Of a DNA stretch of 64,000 bases, positions 23,481 to 35,067 are shown one piece after another (position 1 is the first letter of the stretch; every line of letters starts with the position of its first letter). The position numbers and the translations under genes are program-made. The DNA is taken from positions 10,834,717 to 10,898,716 of the forward strand of contig ML681997.1 in assembly GCA_007922195.1 (NCBI GenBank), in the 5' to 3' direction. This DNA comes from Podocnemis expansa. Its lineage: Eukaryota; Chordata; Testudines; Podocnemididae. The notes under the pieces were generated by a model. That model did not search any database, was not told where the DNA came from, and worked only from the letters and a program-made list of their open reading frames with translations.

Positions 23481-23988
23481 GAAGTTCTCTGGGCTGTTAC
23501 ACAGGTGCTCACAGTGGTTTCTTCTGGCTTTCAGATCTATGGGTCTTGCCAATCAGTGCACATCAATACCATTTAATTATTGTGGATTCTCTCACTTGTG
23601 CATAGGCCCCCACAACAGCTCAAAATCTAAGCTGCACTGGGGGGGGGGGGGGCTTTGTACTCCTCACCTCCTGGCCTATGATCTCTTTTTGGGGAATCTC
23701 TTGCACAATCTAGTCCATAATTTTTCCTCCCTTGCTCATGAATAATTGTGTATTGGGAATTAACGTTTCTCCATTGCACATGTTATGGGTTGAAAAGGTA
23801 TTTTCTTTTGTACATGTAGCCATATGCCCACCTTAGTTTATCATTTGTTAGCTATGTTGGGATTTTTTGGTAACTATTTTTGATTTTTCGCCTTCAATTT
23901 TCTCTACAGAGCTGAAGTGTGAACAGTGACTAGAGTATTAGGAGTTTTGTGCTCTTAAAGATGAATAATTAACTGCTTAATTTCCTAG

Positions 23989-24171
23989 GTTATGTTATCA
24001 GAGATTGAACAAAAGGTCGTTTCTTTATTGGAGGATTGCAGAGATAAGCAGAAGGGAGATAGTGCAGGTCCTCAGCAAGAAGCAGAGACCCTTTCCTTGA
24101 AACTCAAGGCCGTGAAGTGCAATTTGGAAAAAGTCCAGGTGATGCTTCAGGATAAATACAGTGAAGAACAG
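23989..24171 (+). CDS. SYNE2: SYNE2 exon 5
   Basis: 61 codons, phase 0 both ends, VMLSEIEQKVVSLLEDC to VMLQDKYSEEQ. Very close to human (MLTEIEHKVAFLLETC; SLKLKTVKCNLEKVQMMLQ). Acceptor AATTTCCTAG, donor CAG|GTAAAA. Amphipathic helix of a spectrin-like repeat. Confidence 0.96.
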
Positions 24172-25339
24172 GTAAAAAGCCTGAATGCTTTGCAAAGTTC
24201 TATCAGAGAGACTTTGTGCTGTAATAGGTGGGGGCTTCACAGAAAAAGCTATAACAGCCTATGTGAAATTAAGGCACTGATGAAAATGAATGTGATTGTC
24301 TGGCTGTCACTGTCATTTTGTTCACAGTACTGTGTAATGATCTGCAGCTTGCTGCTTGTAATGGGTTTTAGTAATTCTTAGAATGATTTTGTTTTGCTTA
24401 AAGAGTCAGTGTCTGAGGTCAAGGTTTTTGGAGCAAATAAAATGAGAGACAAGGAAAAAAATATTTAAAAAATGTTATCTGTAAAGGTCCTAATGGTAAA
24501 AGGTTCCAGGTGGACCATTCTAGAGGTTGCAGCCCCTCTTCAAAGACCGGGAATAGCAAGGGATTAACAATGCAAGCTTTCCTACCCTACCCCACCTATG
24601 TTCTCTGCAAGGGTCTGTATGGACTTCCAACAGTGATGAGAAAATAGGTTGTTCTCTTTGCCTATTTAGTACTCATCTGAGTAGCTCTCTGAATATCTCT
24701 GCTGAGATTGACTCACTTATTGTCAGTCAGTTACAGCTGGGGGGCTAGTTCTCCCTTCTGTTCATGATGGCTTTGAGAAAGGCTTCTAGGGGTTGCCAAA
24801 GCAACTGCAGTCTCACCTGTACCCTGGAACAGCACTGTTTGAAAGGCGAGGTGTGGTAAAAGGAAGGGGCTGGTGATGGTAAGCTCTTCTGTTGAATAAT
24901 GGAGTATCTCTACAAGTATCACCAGGCAGAAAATCTAAACAACTTCTGGATCATGTAAGTTGAAAGCTCTTTTTTTAAGTGCATAAATTGCACATCACCC
25001 TGGTTTGTTCAAGCAACATCACTGAGGGTTGGTGTCAAAGGAACTATGATTTCCCATAATGCTGCTATCAGTGGGGGGTGGGGTGAACCAATGTAAAAAA
25101 GAACTTTTCTGACAGATGAGGATAGATTCAAGCTCTCACCAGGTGAAATGGCACAAAAATCTTTACGGCAAAGTTAAAGAAGTAGCCATCTCAGACCTTT
25201 TAGAGAGATCACACTTGGTTCACCCCCAACTGTATTTTTCACAGTCTGCCATGATACCTCTTTCCCCAAAATTGCACTCAGATGTTCTGTCACCTTTTCA
25301 ATTCCGAGAGCTTTCACAAAACACTGTCTTGCTTCATAG
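24172..25339 (+). other. SYNE2 intron 5
   Basis: No repeat family or gene recognised. The open frame that crosses the right end of the intron into the next exon (25116-25430) is in another frame than the exon. Confidence 0.7.
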
Positions 25340-25459
25340 CTCAATGACGGTGAAAGGATCCCTTCAGAACTGCCTCAGACCAGCAGCTCCAATGTGTCCT
25401 GCCTCGCTACCACTGACGAGGCACCGCTGAGCAGGCTTAACGGATTGCAGCAACATCAG
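25340..25459 (+). CDS. SYNE2: SYNE2 exon 6
   Basis: 40 codons, phase 0 both ends, LNDGERIPSELPQTSS to LSRLNGLQQHQ. Acceptor TGTCTTGCTTCATAG, donor CAG|GTAATC. Weakly conserved loop; the closing QQHQ aligns with human QQQQ and the Ser/Glu/Pro content fits. An overlapping longer open frame at 25116-25430 is in another phase and has no splice support. Confidence 0.82.
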
Positions 25460-26983
25460 GTAATCCTATTGCCCAGCCCATAAAAACCAAGAGCAATTAT
25501 CTGCTATTCAGATATTCTTGACTCTTAGGACTAAATTATGACTTGGATTACATGCTTCCATAGGGAAGGAGAGCCCTCCTTGCTTGTCTGTGGGGCCTTC
25601 CTTCTCTTCGGTGTGGACGCAAAAGAGTAAGTGGACACTGCCTGGACTAGGTGAATGCTGGTAGGAAATGGGTGAACCCATAGCCCTGACTACTGCCCTG
25701 AGCTGGAGAAGGGGAAGTGGTGCAGTTTGTAGAGGCTAGCAGCAAGCTGTTACCCCCAGTGTTAGGAGGGAACCGTGAGTGTTATTTAGCAGATCTCAAC
25801 TGATGTAAAAATCTCACTGCATAAAACTTTGCACAGGTTTACCTAAACTGATACAGCTTCATTGTGTAGAAAAACCCTTGAGGATGTTTCTGAGGTACAT
25901 TGGCTCCCAAGAGTACCTCTGGAGTAGGTCAGTTTATTTGGTACGCCTTGACTGTGCTTGTGCCTACAGGCATAGGGAAAAGTTGCGAGAAGTTTATTGG
26001 GCACTTAGGAACCTAACTCTAATTGAAACTTAGTGGGACTTTGGCTCATAAGGATGGTATTTTCAAAGGTGTTTGGGTGCCTAAATATGTGGATAGCACA
26101 TGCTGAACTTATTTAGAGACTTCTGAAAATCCCATTATGCACCTATCAGTTCCATTATGTATCTAAATATCTTGGAATATCTAGCCCTAAATACCTAAGT
26201 CACTTTTGAAAATAGGACTGTAATTTAGGTGCTGTTGCAAATGTTACTCATAGTCTAGCCCATAGTGGCTTTTGAGTTTGTCAAAAACAGATTACAAATA
26301 TTATGTAAAGTTGTCTGTTCTATAATTAACCTAATGGACTCTGCTGTTTTGAAAATCAGCTTTCCCTTTTTTGGGCCCCTTGTTTTTGATTACTCAAACT
26401 ATTCAGATTGAATCATTGTAGACTGGAGTTGCTGAATTTCTAATTCAGCTCTTAATTAAAGGCATGTACATAAAGCCAGTAGTCCATACTGAAGCAGAAG
26501 TCTCATTGAACCCAAAAGGAGTTTTGCAAGAATAAGAATCACAAGATATGGTCCATTATTGCACCGTGTGTGTGCTATTCTCTTATGCCACTGTGGTACC
26601 CATTAAAGAAGGCAGTTAGGAAGAAGTTTTTAAGAACAGGCTGGAAAAATATCTTTGGGGGTTGGTCTAGGTACATATAATCCTGCTGTTGTAAGGGGGG
26701 GGGGGGGGAGAGGTTGAACTAGGTGACCTTTTGAGATTTCTTCCAGTCTTACCTATCTATGATTCTGTTATTAGATTCTGAATTGCAGTTTTAACAAAAA
26801 ACAGTTCCATGGTGTTGTATTTTTTTAAGAAAAGCTATATATAGTTTGCATGCATATAATAATTGCTTTTTGTGCTGATAACTGAAATTTATTCATGTAT
26901 TTTTTTTAATGAGAAACCAAGACTATCATTTGAGAAGAAAACGGTTTATATACTTTATCATTCATGCTGTTTCCTATTTCTAG
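25460..26983 (+). other. SYNE2 intron 6
   Basis: A degenerate TAGGTGCCTAAATA-type repeat is at about 25985-26240 (CACTTAGGAACCTAACTCTA and GGGTGCCTAAATATG), a motif I know from many sauropsid introns. A CR1 3' end is at 26615-26770. The rest is unrecognised. Confidence 0.6.
26615..26770 (+). mobile_element. CR1 3' end fragment
   Basis: TTAAGAACAGGCTGGAAAAA, then GATGACC-like GGTGACCTTTTGAGATTTC and the terminal CTATGATTCTGTTA. Contains a 17-G run at 26692-26708. Confidence 0.75.
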
Positions 26984-27096
26984 GACCTGCTGTTAAAGCC
27001 GACTGAACAAAATAATCTTGTAGAATTCATCAAATTTTATGCAGAGAAAATGCAGCCACATTTGGATGACAGCACCACTCAGAAATTAGATTCAAG
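26984..27096 (+). CDS. SYNE2: SYNE2 exon 7
   Basis: 37 codons plus 2 nt: starts phase 0 and ends phase 2 (tca AG|GTACAA). Reads DLLLKPTEQNNLVEFIKFYA to DDSTTQKLDS; human has LELKPMEQKDFIKFIEFNA. Acceptor TTCCTATTTCTAG. The split codon AG+C is completed in exon 8. Confidence 0.93.
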
Positions 27097-27309
27097 GTAC
27101 AAAATAGAAAAATTAGTCACTAAGCATGTATTATAGGGCTTCCAAAACATCCCAGGGTCTGCAGCTTTGCTGTAGCACAGTAGGTTCTCACACAGGGTTG
27201 TGATGCCAAAAAAAAAAACAAAAAAAACCCTCACAGAAGGAGGGAAAATTCTGCCAAAAGATGTGTAGTACAGTGGCGATCCAATTCATGCTGCAGCATC
27301 CTCTGAAAT

Positions 27310-27420
27310 TGGTACATAACTCATGTGTTTGGACAGCACCTAGCACAACAGAGCATTAATCCATGATGGGGCCTCCTTGACGTTATGGTAATACATATAT
27401 AGATACTAATAAATAATATA
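27310..27420 (+). repeat. MIR-like SINE 3' tail
   Basis: TTTGGACAGCACCTAGCACA, then ATGGGGCCTCCTTGACGTTA and TAATACATATATAGATACTA: the MIR 3' module in its usual order. Only the tail is present. Confidence 0.65.
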
Positions 27421-27483
27421 TGCCATAAACTGTGGCAGGCATGACCACAGAAGTTTGACATGCCTCACCTCCCTCTATATATA

Positions 27484-28070
27484 AGTTCTAAAGGGGTAGC
27501 CCTGTTAGTCTAGTTCAGTAAAATAAGCAAGGAGTCCTGTGGCACTTAAAGACTAACATTTATTTATCACATGAGCTTTTGTGAGACAAAATACCAGTTT
27601 GTCAGGAGCTATGAAGATGGGGGAATTTACAGAATAGGAGGAAATAAATGCAGGGGAGTGTAAGTCATGGGAACAAGTAACACTGTAACGGCAAATCAAA
27701 ACAGTTGTAAAGATTCAAATACTGGGGAACAGCTTACAGAGGGAGATGAGGTCAAATCACCTGTTGTAATGAGAGAAAAACCCAGTGTCCCTATTAAGTC
27801 CTGAGACAATGCAACCGAATTTGCAAATTAATTCAATTTCAGCAGCTTCTCTTCGAAACCTTGATCTAGCATTCATCTGTCTGAGCACAGCAATTAGCAA
27901 ATCATTAATGGAGTGATCACGAAGTTTGAAATGCTGATCCACTGGTTTTAGTATGTTGTGATTTCTGATGTCAGATTTGTGCCCATTTGTTCTTTTGCGC
28001 AGAGGCTGTGCTGGCACTTCTAGTCTTATTTTTCACAATACAAGAACAAGGGATCATTCAATGATATTAA
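27484..28070 (-). mobile_element. Penelope-like element fragment with GIY-YIG domain end
   Basis: The left edge carries the family arm (TCTAAAGGGGTAGCCCTGTT, then GTGGCACTTAAAGACTAAC). On the minus strand, 28017-27757 encodes RTNGHKSDIRNHNILKPVDQ, HFKLRDHSINDL and a closing SGLNRDTGFFSHY, which I recognise as the C-terminal half of the GIY-YIG endonuclease of Penelope-like retroelements. The catalytic N-terminal half and the RT are absent, so the copy is 5' truncated near 28030. Confidence 0.6.
27757..28017 (-). pseudogene. GIY-YIG endonuclease C-terminal remnant
   Basis: 86 codons open on the minus strand. HKSDIRNH, PVDQHFKL and the conserved Glu in EAAEIELI follow GIY-YIG order. In the family this domain nicks target DNA for cDNA priming. 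The GIY and YIG motifs themselves are not present, so it cannot be functional. Confidence 0.58.
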
Positions 28071-28451
28071 AAAGCAGCAAATTTAAAACTAGGTTAAGCT
28101 AAGATGTTTTCACACACAATGTACAAGTAGCCTATGGACCTCATTGTTACAGGCTATAATTGAAGTCAAGAGCTCAGAACAGTTTATGAAAGGATTGGAC
28201 ATTAATGTGGTTAATGGGAACATCCAGACGTAGAATAGCAAGGATTTTATAGAAGGGAATTTGGGAAGTGATACAATTCCTATTTCAGGGCATTATATCT
28301 GACTGATAAGAGCTGGAAGAAGCTTTCCCTTTTTGGCATATTATTTCTGATGCTTTACAACTAAATAATTCCAGATGTGTACGAAAGTTAAGTAACGTAC
28401 CCATTTGTCACCTATAGTAATGTATCCTGTTGTTTTAAAGTGTATCTACAC

Positions 28452-31091
28452 CACTGTTCCCTCTAAGCTGATGATGCAGCTGAGCAAGTTGTGGTATTTA
28501 CTGAGCAACAATTTATGAGGCCTGGGCAACAGTTTTTTGGTGCTGAAACTATCAGCATGCCTAAGTATCTTCATTCAAAAGTAATTCATAGATGTCTTTT
28601 CATTCAAACTTCAATAAAAATGTTAAACTGATGTCCTGTGGTTTTATTAATTTACTAAACAAATGTGAGACAATGAAACTTGCTTCCTGTCTAGCCTCTA
28701 CCATCATCTACACTGCTCAGGTTTTCTTGCCTGTCTTTGTCAGATTTCCAGAATACATATATAGACAAAGTGGGATTTTCTCCCACAAAAGCTCATGCAA
28801 AAAATAAATCTCTTAGTCTTTAAGTGCCACAAGACTCCTTGCTTTTTTTGCTTTACTAGACTAACACAGCTGCCCCTTTGGAATTTAAGTTCCTGTTATG
28901 CTGCCTAACTGGGGTAAAAGGGATTCAAAGTGGATCAGGCCCTAAATGTCCAAAACGTAGATTGAAATTAAGTGGGTTGCTTCAGATCTGATCATGAGAC
29001 TGACGTGTTATGGGAACTGTATTTAATATCTAGCTATCAACCTTGAAAATACACCTATTCTGCCCTCAGTAAACATATTAAATTACCTTGCATTGCAAAT
29101 CACAATCACAAGGCAGCAACTGCTTCCCAGATTCCCTTGGGGCAACACCTTAAGTAAAGTTATCTGAGAAATTCAAAACTTTTAAAGGTGGCTAGGGCAG
29201 AAAACATGTTTCAAGACAGTTTCTCACAGCATCACATCTCTGTAACCAGGGCCATCTTTTGTGCCTAAAGAATTTGCATCTAATAGAGCTAGGTTAGAGT
29301 CTGTTACATTATCATGCCCAATCATACCTCTCAAAAGCTAAATATGGGACAACAATCCCCTAAGTGAATGGCAAAAAATTGATTAGGCAGACAGGAAACT
29401 TTAAACACTGTGAGTATCGTCCTTTAATATAAAATGTCTAACATCTCAGTTTTGGAGTTTGTGGGGTTTTTTTTTATCCAAATCATTTTCAACAATAAAA
29501 GGGAGGCTATAATTAGTATGCCTGGAGTGTAAATACTCTCAGAACTAAAATAAGCAAAATGAGGTACAATTGAGATTTGCGTGTCTGGTAGTGGAATATA
29601 ATAAAGGTTGTTTAATAATTTTTAATTTTTGACAGTTAAAGCAAACCTTATCAAAGCTGCAAGAAGCAAGAGCATAAATGGATTTGTGAAAGAAAATGAT
29701 TATTTTTCTAACACATTTTTGGGGAAATAGAAATACAAAGTCTCTTTTTTAAAAATTATTGCACCACTGGCAATATTTTTTTCCTTCTGCCTTAAATGAC
29801 TTTTTATCCTTTCAGTTTTTCATTTCATTTTCCTAATCATTAGGATTTGTTTCCTTCCATCACAGGAGTCTATACAAAGTTACATTGTAAAGCCCCACCT
29901 TGACAAACTGATTGCATTATAATCTCTCACAGAAAAGAAAATAAATCTGAAATTAGCTCAACTTGTTTTTGCTTATTTTAAAGCATTGCTTTTCTTTCAG
30001 GAGCCTTTTAGCAAGTGAAAAGCAAAGCATTCACTCTTGATAGAGATGCTAAATGGCTCAATACAATTTTGCTTGGGTCTTTCAAGTCCTAAGTCTTCCT
30101 CCAGCTCCAGCCTGGCTCCTTTGCCTGCAGCCCAGCTCCCATCCCCTGCCCCCACAGAGGCCATGCGTCCCTGTGGCCACTACATGGCTGCCTCTGGAAG
30201 CCCCACGATTTAGCCCTGCCATCTCTCAGGGTGCCCCCTCTTGCCCAGGCTCCAGGCTGCTTACCTGCTGGGGCCCACACAGGCCCCAAAGCTGCCACCA
30301 TCTTTGCACAAGCAGCCTGCTGCAGAGGAGAGGGAGAGATTTAAATTTCCCTCCCCCTCTGCTCCTTCCCTGGCTATGTGCAGCAGGAGGGAGGGGCCGT
30401 CAGCTCTCACTGCTCCCGCAGGCAGCACAGGCTGCCTGCGGGAGCTGAGACAGGAGACACACAGGGCTCCTCCGGGCTGGGGAAAGGCAGGGCTGCCTGC
30501 GCTGTCCCACATGCTCACTGCGCTGGTGAGGGGGGGCCACTGCGCCCCTGCCCACTAGCGCAGCTTAGAGGGAACATCAGGGGTGCCCAAAGGGCAGCCT
30601 ACAAGCTGCATGCATCCCACAAAGGGCTTTTCTGTGGCCAGCAAGGAGTTTCTTGAAAAAAATATGCAAATACAAAATTTTAGCCAGATCAGTAAGCTGG
30701 AGTGCAAGAAATAGAAAAAAACCGAGCACTGAAGCAAGGAGCAGCCCCAGCCCAGGCTGGGAGTTTTGAAATCTCCTGCCCTGAGCATGCTCAGAACATG
30801 CTGAGGATGGGAGCCCCAGCAAGTGGCGTGGCCTCCAGAATGGCCAGGTAAGGGGAGGGGGGCTAGGTGGGTGGTCAGCCCGGCGTAGTCAGCGTCAGGG
30901 CAGAGGGGTTAGGAAGGGGGTCAGGGAGCAGCGAAAGCCAGCAGTGCAGGACAGGGGGGTTAGGGAAAGGGGTCAGGGAGTGGCGCAAGCTGTGTATAGT
31001 GAAAAAGAACCAGTTTGGGAATTTTACAGCTCATGGGTCCACACCAATCAGGCTTTGCAGTCCCCATGTATGAAAACTTTGGGCACCCCTG
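28452..31091. mobile_element. Possible composite hAT element
   Basis: The left unit begins CACTGTTCCCTCTAAGCTG (28452) and its inverse CAGCTTAGAGGGAACA ends near 30574. Directly abutting, a second unit runs from CAGGGGTGCCCAAAG (30578) to CTTTGGGCACCCCTG (31091). Perfect 8-bp duplication ATCTACAC at 28444-28451 and 31092-31099 flanks the whole block, not either unit. The 30060-30575 part is GC-rich with chance open frames on both strands. No transposase frame. Confidence 0.65.
28768..28885. mobile_element. Penelope-like repeat, right arm only
   Basis: ACAAAGTGGGATTTTCTCCC, then AAGCTCATGCAAAAAATAAA and the end CTAACACAGCTGCCCCTTTG. Lies inside the left hAT unit, so it is a separate insertion from the fragment at 27484. 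Confidence 0.6.
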
Positions 31092-31197
31092 ATCTACACT
31101 TAGGCAGTAAGGAGAATACAGACACTGAATATCAAGCTAACGTGAGTATAAATACCAGCATAAATGGTGAGGCATGACTTAAGAGAGTAGAACAGAG

Positions 31198-31521
31198 CAG
31201 CGCTTCTCAGCGTTTAGGGGGCCAGGGAACACCGAAAGGTATTAATTACTTTATGTGGAACACCTGATGAAAACATTTTCGAAAAATCTGGTAAACAGTT
31301 GTGAGAGATTTAAAATGCCCAAATCATAGCAAAGCTTCCAGGTGTGTGCCATCGTCCACCACCACGCACCTGGAAGCTTTCATGCGGCTGGGGCATTAAA
31401 TTGTACCTTCCACCTCCCCACTCAGTGCTGCTGATGGGGAGGGGTTGGGGTAGGTCACGGAAAACCCACACTATTTCTGAGGAGCACCGGTGCTCCGTGG
31501 AACACTGGTTAAGAAACACTG
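31198..31521. mobile_element. hAT-type element
   Basis: Left end CAGCGCTTCTCAGCGTTTAG, right end (inverse) GTTAAGAAACACTG. Flanks gaacagag (31190-31197) and gaatagag (31522-31529) match 7 of 8. Confidence 0.8.
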
Positions 31522-32489
31522 GAATAGAGTGCCCAGGATGCCTGAACCCCTAGATATCTCTCCACCACTCAAACAGTGCCTTCCTGCCCTACCTTATTTT
31601 TATCATTGTGGTATTCTGCTGCCTTCCCCTACCCGGGACTTTTCCAGCTGCAGTGAAAGTCTTTGGCAGTGGGCAGAGGTTCAGGCCCATCCCTACCTCT
31701 TTCACTGCCATGTGTATCCTACACATGTGGTACTTGTCCTGTACATGCCACCGGAAGTGTAGCTTTAGCCTTCTGCTACTTTGCACTGTCTTCTGCCGCA
31801 ATGGTAGATTAAACAACAGAAGGCATGTCTGCCCATGCTTTTAAATGTCTGTAGTAAGGCCTGGAATGTTAAGGTGATAGCATGGAATATAAAAATTCAC
31901 TGAAAGTCTTTGTATAGAAGGTTTTTCTCTATCATAGTAGTAATGATAAAAAAATCGCAATTTTTTATTTCACATCTTCAGCACAACATTTGGTGGTAAG
32001 CTAGCATTGAATGAAAAGGAACAGTGACACAAGATCGATCATTTATTATTTCTGTTATGCTGCGTATATGTTAAAGACTGCACAGGCATGTGGACATAGG
32101 GACCCTGCCCCCAATGAGCTGAGAGTTTAAGACCCTGTCCTGCAAAATTTTAAGTAGAAGCTTAAGCGTACATGCTAGCATCATCTCACTGATTTCAAGG
32201 CGTCTTGAAGGTCATGGGGCAGCTCACAATGCATAAAGTTGAGCATATTTGTAAAACTTTGTAGGATTTTGGTCTTAGTGGACAACAAGTGAAACAAAGG
32301 CAGGGGGCAAGGGAGTGGCAAAAGAAATATGATCAAGAGAGAGGCTAAAAATCACACATTTTATTGAGTTCACTGTGGCTATATTAGGTCCAGGGGGTAG
32401 GTTAAGGGGGATAGTCTTAACAATGTAATGATATGCTTTATTTTGTTGTAATGTTTCCTTTTCCTTACCATACTGTTCCCCCAATACAG

Positions 32490-32625
32490 CAGTGACGTAT
32501 CTATTCCAAGGGGTGAGTTTGCAGGTCCATTTTTAAAGGACCAGACTGGCGATAAGTGGCACTATTTACAACAAGAGCTGTCTTCTGTGATGAAGTCTCC
32601 ACCGTGTCAGCTTGCCGAACCTCAG
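32490..32625 (+). CDS. SYNE2: SYNE2 exon 8
   Basis: One nt completes the Ser codon split with exon 7, then 45 codons to LAEPQ. GDKWHYLQQELSS matches human GDKWQYLHHELSS. The acceptor is a tandem CAGCAG (32487-32492): using the second AG would drop one Ser and keep the frame. Donor CAG|GTTTGT. Confidence 0.94.
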
Positions 32626-33996
32626 GTTTGTTTTCATTCATGCCAACACAAAATAATTACCTTTGAAAGGGGAAAGAAATACATCCAGTATATACGCCTT
32701 ATTCGGTTTCAGTAAAGTCCCAAATAAGTATGTTTTGCTTTCTGTATCGTCTCTCTCAATTAACTACTTGAAAGCTGTGTAATAGTTGTCCAGCTGAAAT
32801 TTTGATTTATAGTAATCAGTGGTATTGGGGAAACAGTATTTTTTGTATTGCTGTTTCTCTCCCGCATCCTTGAAAGCCATTTTGTGTAGTCATTAGTACT
32901 TTACCTTGAATTTCTGTTAGCTGGTGTCACTGCAGTGGTGTGATAAATATTGCAAAAGCTTTCTAGAAGAATTCTCATGTTAAACATTTGCGTCCGACAT
33001 TACTTTTTTAATTTCAGCTGGGATTTTCAAAGGAGTTGAAAGATGTTAGGTGCTCAACTCCTTAATTAAATGATTGGCTAGAGATCTAAGCCCTGTTCCT
33101 GCACTGCCTGTTTGTGGGCAAACAAATTTCAGGGATGAATTCTGTCCTGACATTCCCCATTATGGTAGTCAGCTGTCCTCCAGGAAGACGTACACAGTAT
33201 ATGTCAAAGCAAAGTTTCGGCTGCAGGGTTGGAAGATTATTAGTATAACACCCCAGGTTTTTACTGTTTAGGAATATTATTAGTGTGAACTAGCATCAGT
33301 TTTGTTTGTTGATATTAAAAAATATAGTAACTACAAACAAGTTTAGATGTCTTGTTCTGAGAAGTGTTTGTTACATGGGAGAATATCTGTACTCAAGAAG
33401 AATTAGGAGTGGTGAAAGGACTAGAAAATGCAATCATCACTCAGAGAGAACTCAGGCAGAAGTGAACAGGAAGGATTGACTTACTGAGGACTGGTGCCTG
33501 TAGTTTTAAAAGGTTGAAACACATAGGGCTACATTTTTCAGCCAAAGGCCTAAGCAGTCCCTTTGCATGCACATAAATAGATTTTTGTGGATGCAAAAGG
33601 TATGAGCACCTTTCTGGGAGTAGACTTTCTACTTGTTACTGAAAGTGTGACCTATAACAGTATTTCCCAACCAGTGTGCTGCAGCACACAGATGTGCCCT
33701 GAGGGCTCAGCAGGTATGCCATGGAATTTTTTGAAAAACTGGACAAAGAATTTTGGATTGGCTCATGAATATTTGTGAGTTTTTGGGGGGACTATATGGT
33801 GGTGTGCCTCAAAATAACTAAATGTATCAAGGTGTGCCATGGCATAAGAAAGTCTGCGAACCACTGACCTATAGATGCAGATAGCTTTATTATAGTGCAT
33901 TGCAACTGATTTTTGCTTTTAAAAGATTATTATGTATCAGTGTGGTTCAGTTTTAACCTGATCCATTACTCTGTGATTTGCTTTTCTGAATGTTAG
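32626..33996 (+). other. SYNE2 intron 8
   Basis: Holds a small hAT element (33658-33866). GGATTTTCAAAGGAGTTGAA and TTAGGTGCTCAACTCC at 33020-33062 are a trace of the TAGGTGC-type repeat seen in intron 6. Otherwise nothing recognised. Confidence 0.7.
33658..33866. mobile_element. hAT-type MITE
   Basis: Ends CAGTATTTCCCAACCAGTGT and (inverse) CTGCGAACCACTG. Flanks acctataa (33650-33657) and acctatag (33867-33874) match 7 of 8. Confidence 0.82.
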
Positions 33997-34128
33997 ATTA
34001 CAACGACACTGAATATTTTGCCAAGAGGCAGTGTATGTGGCATTAAAACCCCAACTGTCGAGGAACTGAAAACATATACTATGCAGCTTGGAGATCTAAG
34101 CCATGAAGCAAATGTTGTGCAGACACAG
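33997..34128 (+). CDS. SYNE2: SYNE2 exon 9
   Basis: 44 codons, phase 0 both ends. TVEELKTYTMQLGDLSHEA and the closing VQTQ match human TTEELKTYTTQLEDLRQEA and LQTQ. Acceptor CTGAATGTTAG, donor CAG|GTATGC. Confidence 0.96.
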
Positions 34129-34659
34129 GTATGCATCATGGGTTCTACAATTCCAAAAATGACAAGGACTTCTCTATAAAACTAGACATAATTTAGCATT
34201 ATGAAGCACAACTAACCAGTAGCCATGTTCCCCAAAAGTGAGGGAATTTATAGATGACAGCTTTGGATCAGGTACTTAATGCGTTGCAGAATCAGGTCTA
34301 GATTTTGAGAAGCAGGTTCTCATTTTTCAACTGCAACATTTTAGCTATTGCTGGATGCAAATGGTTGCTGGCACAAGTGATGTCATTTGCACATCAGAAT
34401 TGCAACATAAGCCAATCTGAGCTGGAAATGACTTCAGTTAGGTCTGCAGTATTGCATGGCCACAAAATGGAAGGTTGGAGTGAAGGCTCTTTCCAAATCA
34501 GGCCTTCAGTATTTTACTAATTCTTTTTTATTAGTAATAGCATAAGTTGGTTAAATATTTCACCATTTAATACTCATTTCTTTAGTCAGTGTTCTTGCTT
34601 GGTGTCATTTCTGACTTGGTTGGCAGCTCTGAAAAATGTTATAATTTATCTTCATCCAG
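34129..34659 (+). other. SYNE2 intron 9
   Basis: 531 nt. No repeat or gene recognised; the open frame at 34305-34520 has no support. Confidence 0.75.
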
Positions 34660-34812
34660 GAGAACGTGCCTGGGGAAGCTTCCTTAAATTTGGACAGAAA
34701 GCTCTTTGAGCTGCTTCTGGCGATCAGTCGGTGTTTGAACAACATGGAAGAGATGTTAAACAACTGTGTGCTCTCCAGCGAGGAGGCTGCTGTGCATCAG
34801 GGGTTGTATGAG
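34660..34812 (+). CDS. SYNE2: SYNE2 exon 10
   Basis: 51 codons, phase 0 both ends. NLDRKLFELLLAISRCL and EEMLNN match human NLDKKLFELFLTLSQCL and EEMLEM. Acceptor CTTCATCCAG, donor GAG|GTAAGC. The intron to exon 11 is only 255 nt and featureless. Confidence 0.96.
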
Positions 34813-35067
34813 GTAAGCGTAGCAAAACATGGATGAGTGAGTATCAGTTGGTTGCTGTTACAGTGAAATAGATAGGTCGCCTCTTTTTCTTACACCAGCA
34901 TCAATCAAGACTAACTCCATAAAGTCAGTAGATTTGCATTAAGGAGGAGAATCAGGCCCATTATCTTCAGTAAAAGAAGCAACCTGTATCCTGCTGGTGT
35001 TCTTAAAGATGAGTTGTCTCTAACAAGGAACATTTTCACTAGCCTTCTCTCCCTTTCAATCCTTTAG

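Larger units (their letters stand above)
19941..23988 (+). other. SYNE2 intron 4
   Basis: Contains CR1 pieces on both strands, a hAT element and a (TGG)n tract, listed separately. A 30-bp trace of the Penelope arm (GTTGTGTGGCACTTTAAGAC) is at about 21080-21113. 19941-21070 shows only T-rich runs near 20305-20370. A G homopolymer (13 G) is at 23639-23652. Nothing else recognised. Confidence 0.75.
27097..32489 (+). other. SYNE2 intron 7
   Basis: Holds a MIR-like tail, a Penelope-like fragment, a composite hAT element and a second hAT, listed separately. 31530-32489 has no recognised feature beyond a faint MIR-like phrase near 32095-32130. Confidence 0.75.

Noticed and set aside
25116..25430. 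104-codon frame overlapping exon 6
   Set aside because: Different phase from the exon supported by both splice sites and by continuity with exons 5 and 7.
30053..30656. Open frames of 85-131 codons on both strands
   Set aside because: They lie in the GC-rich filler of the composite hAT element, with no homology or splice context.
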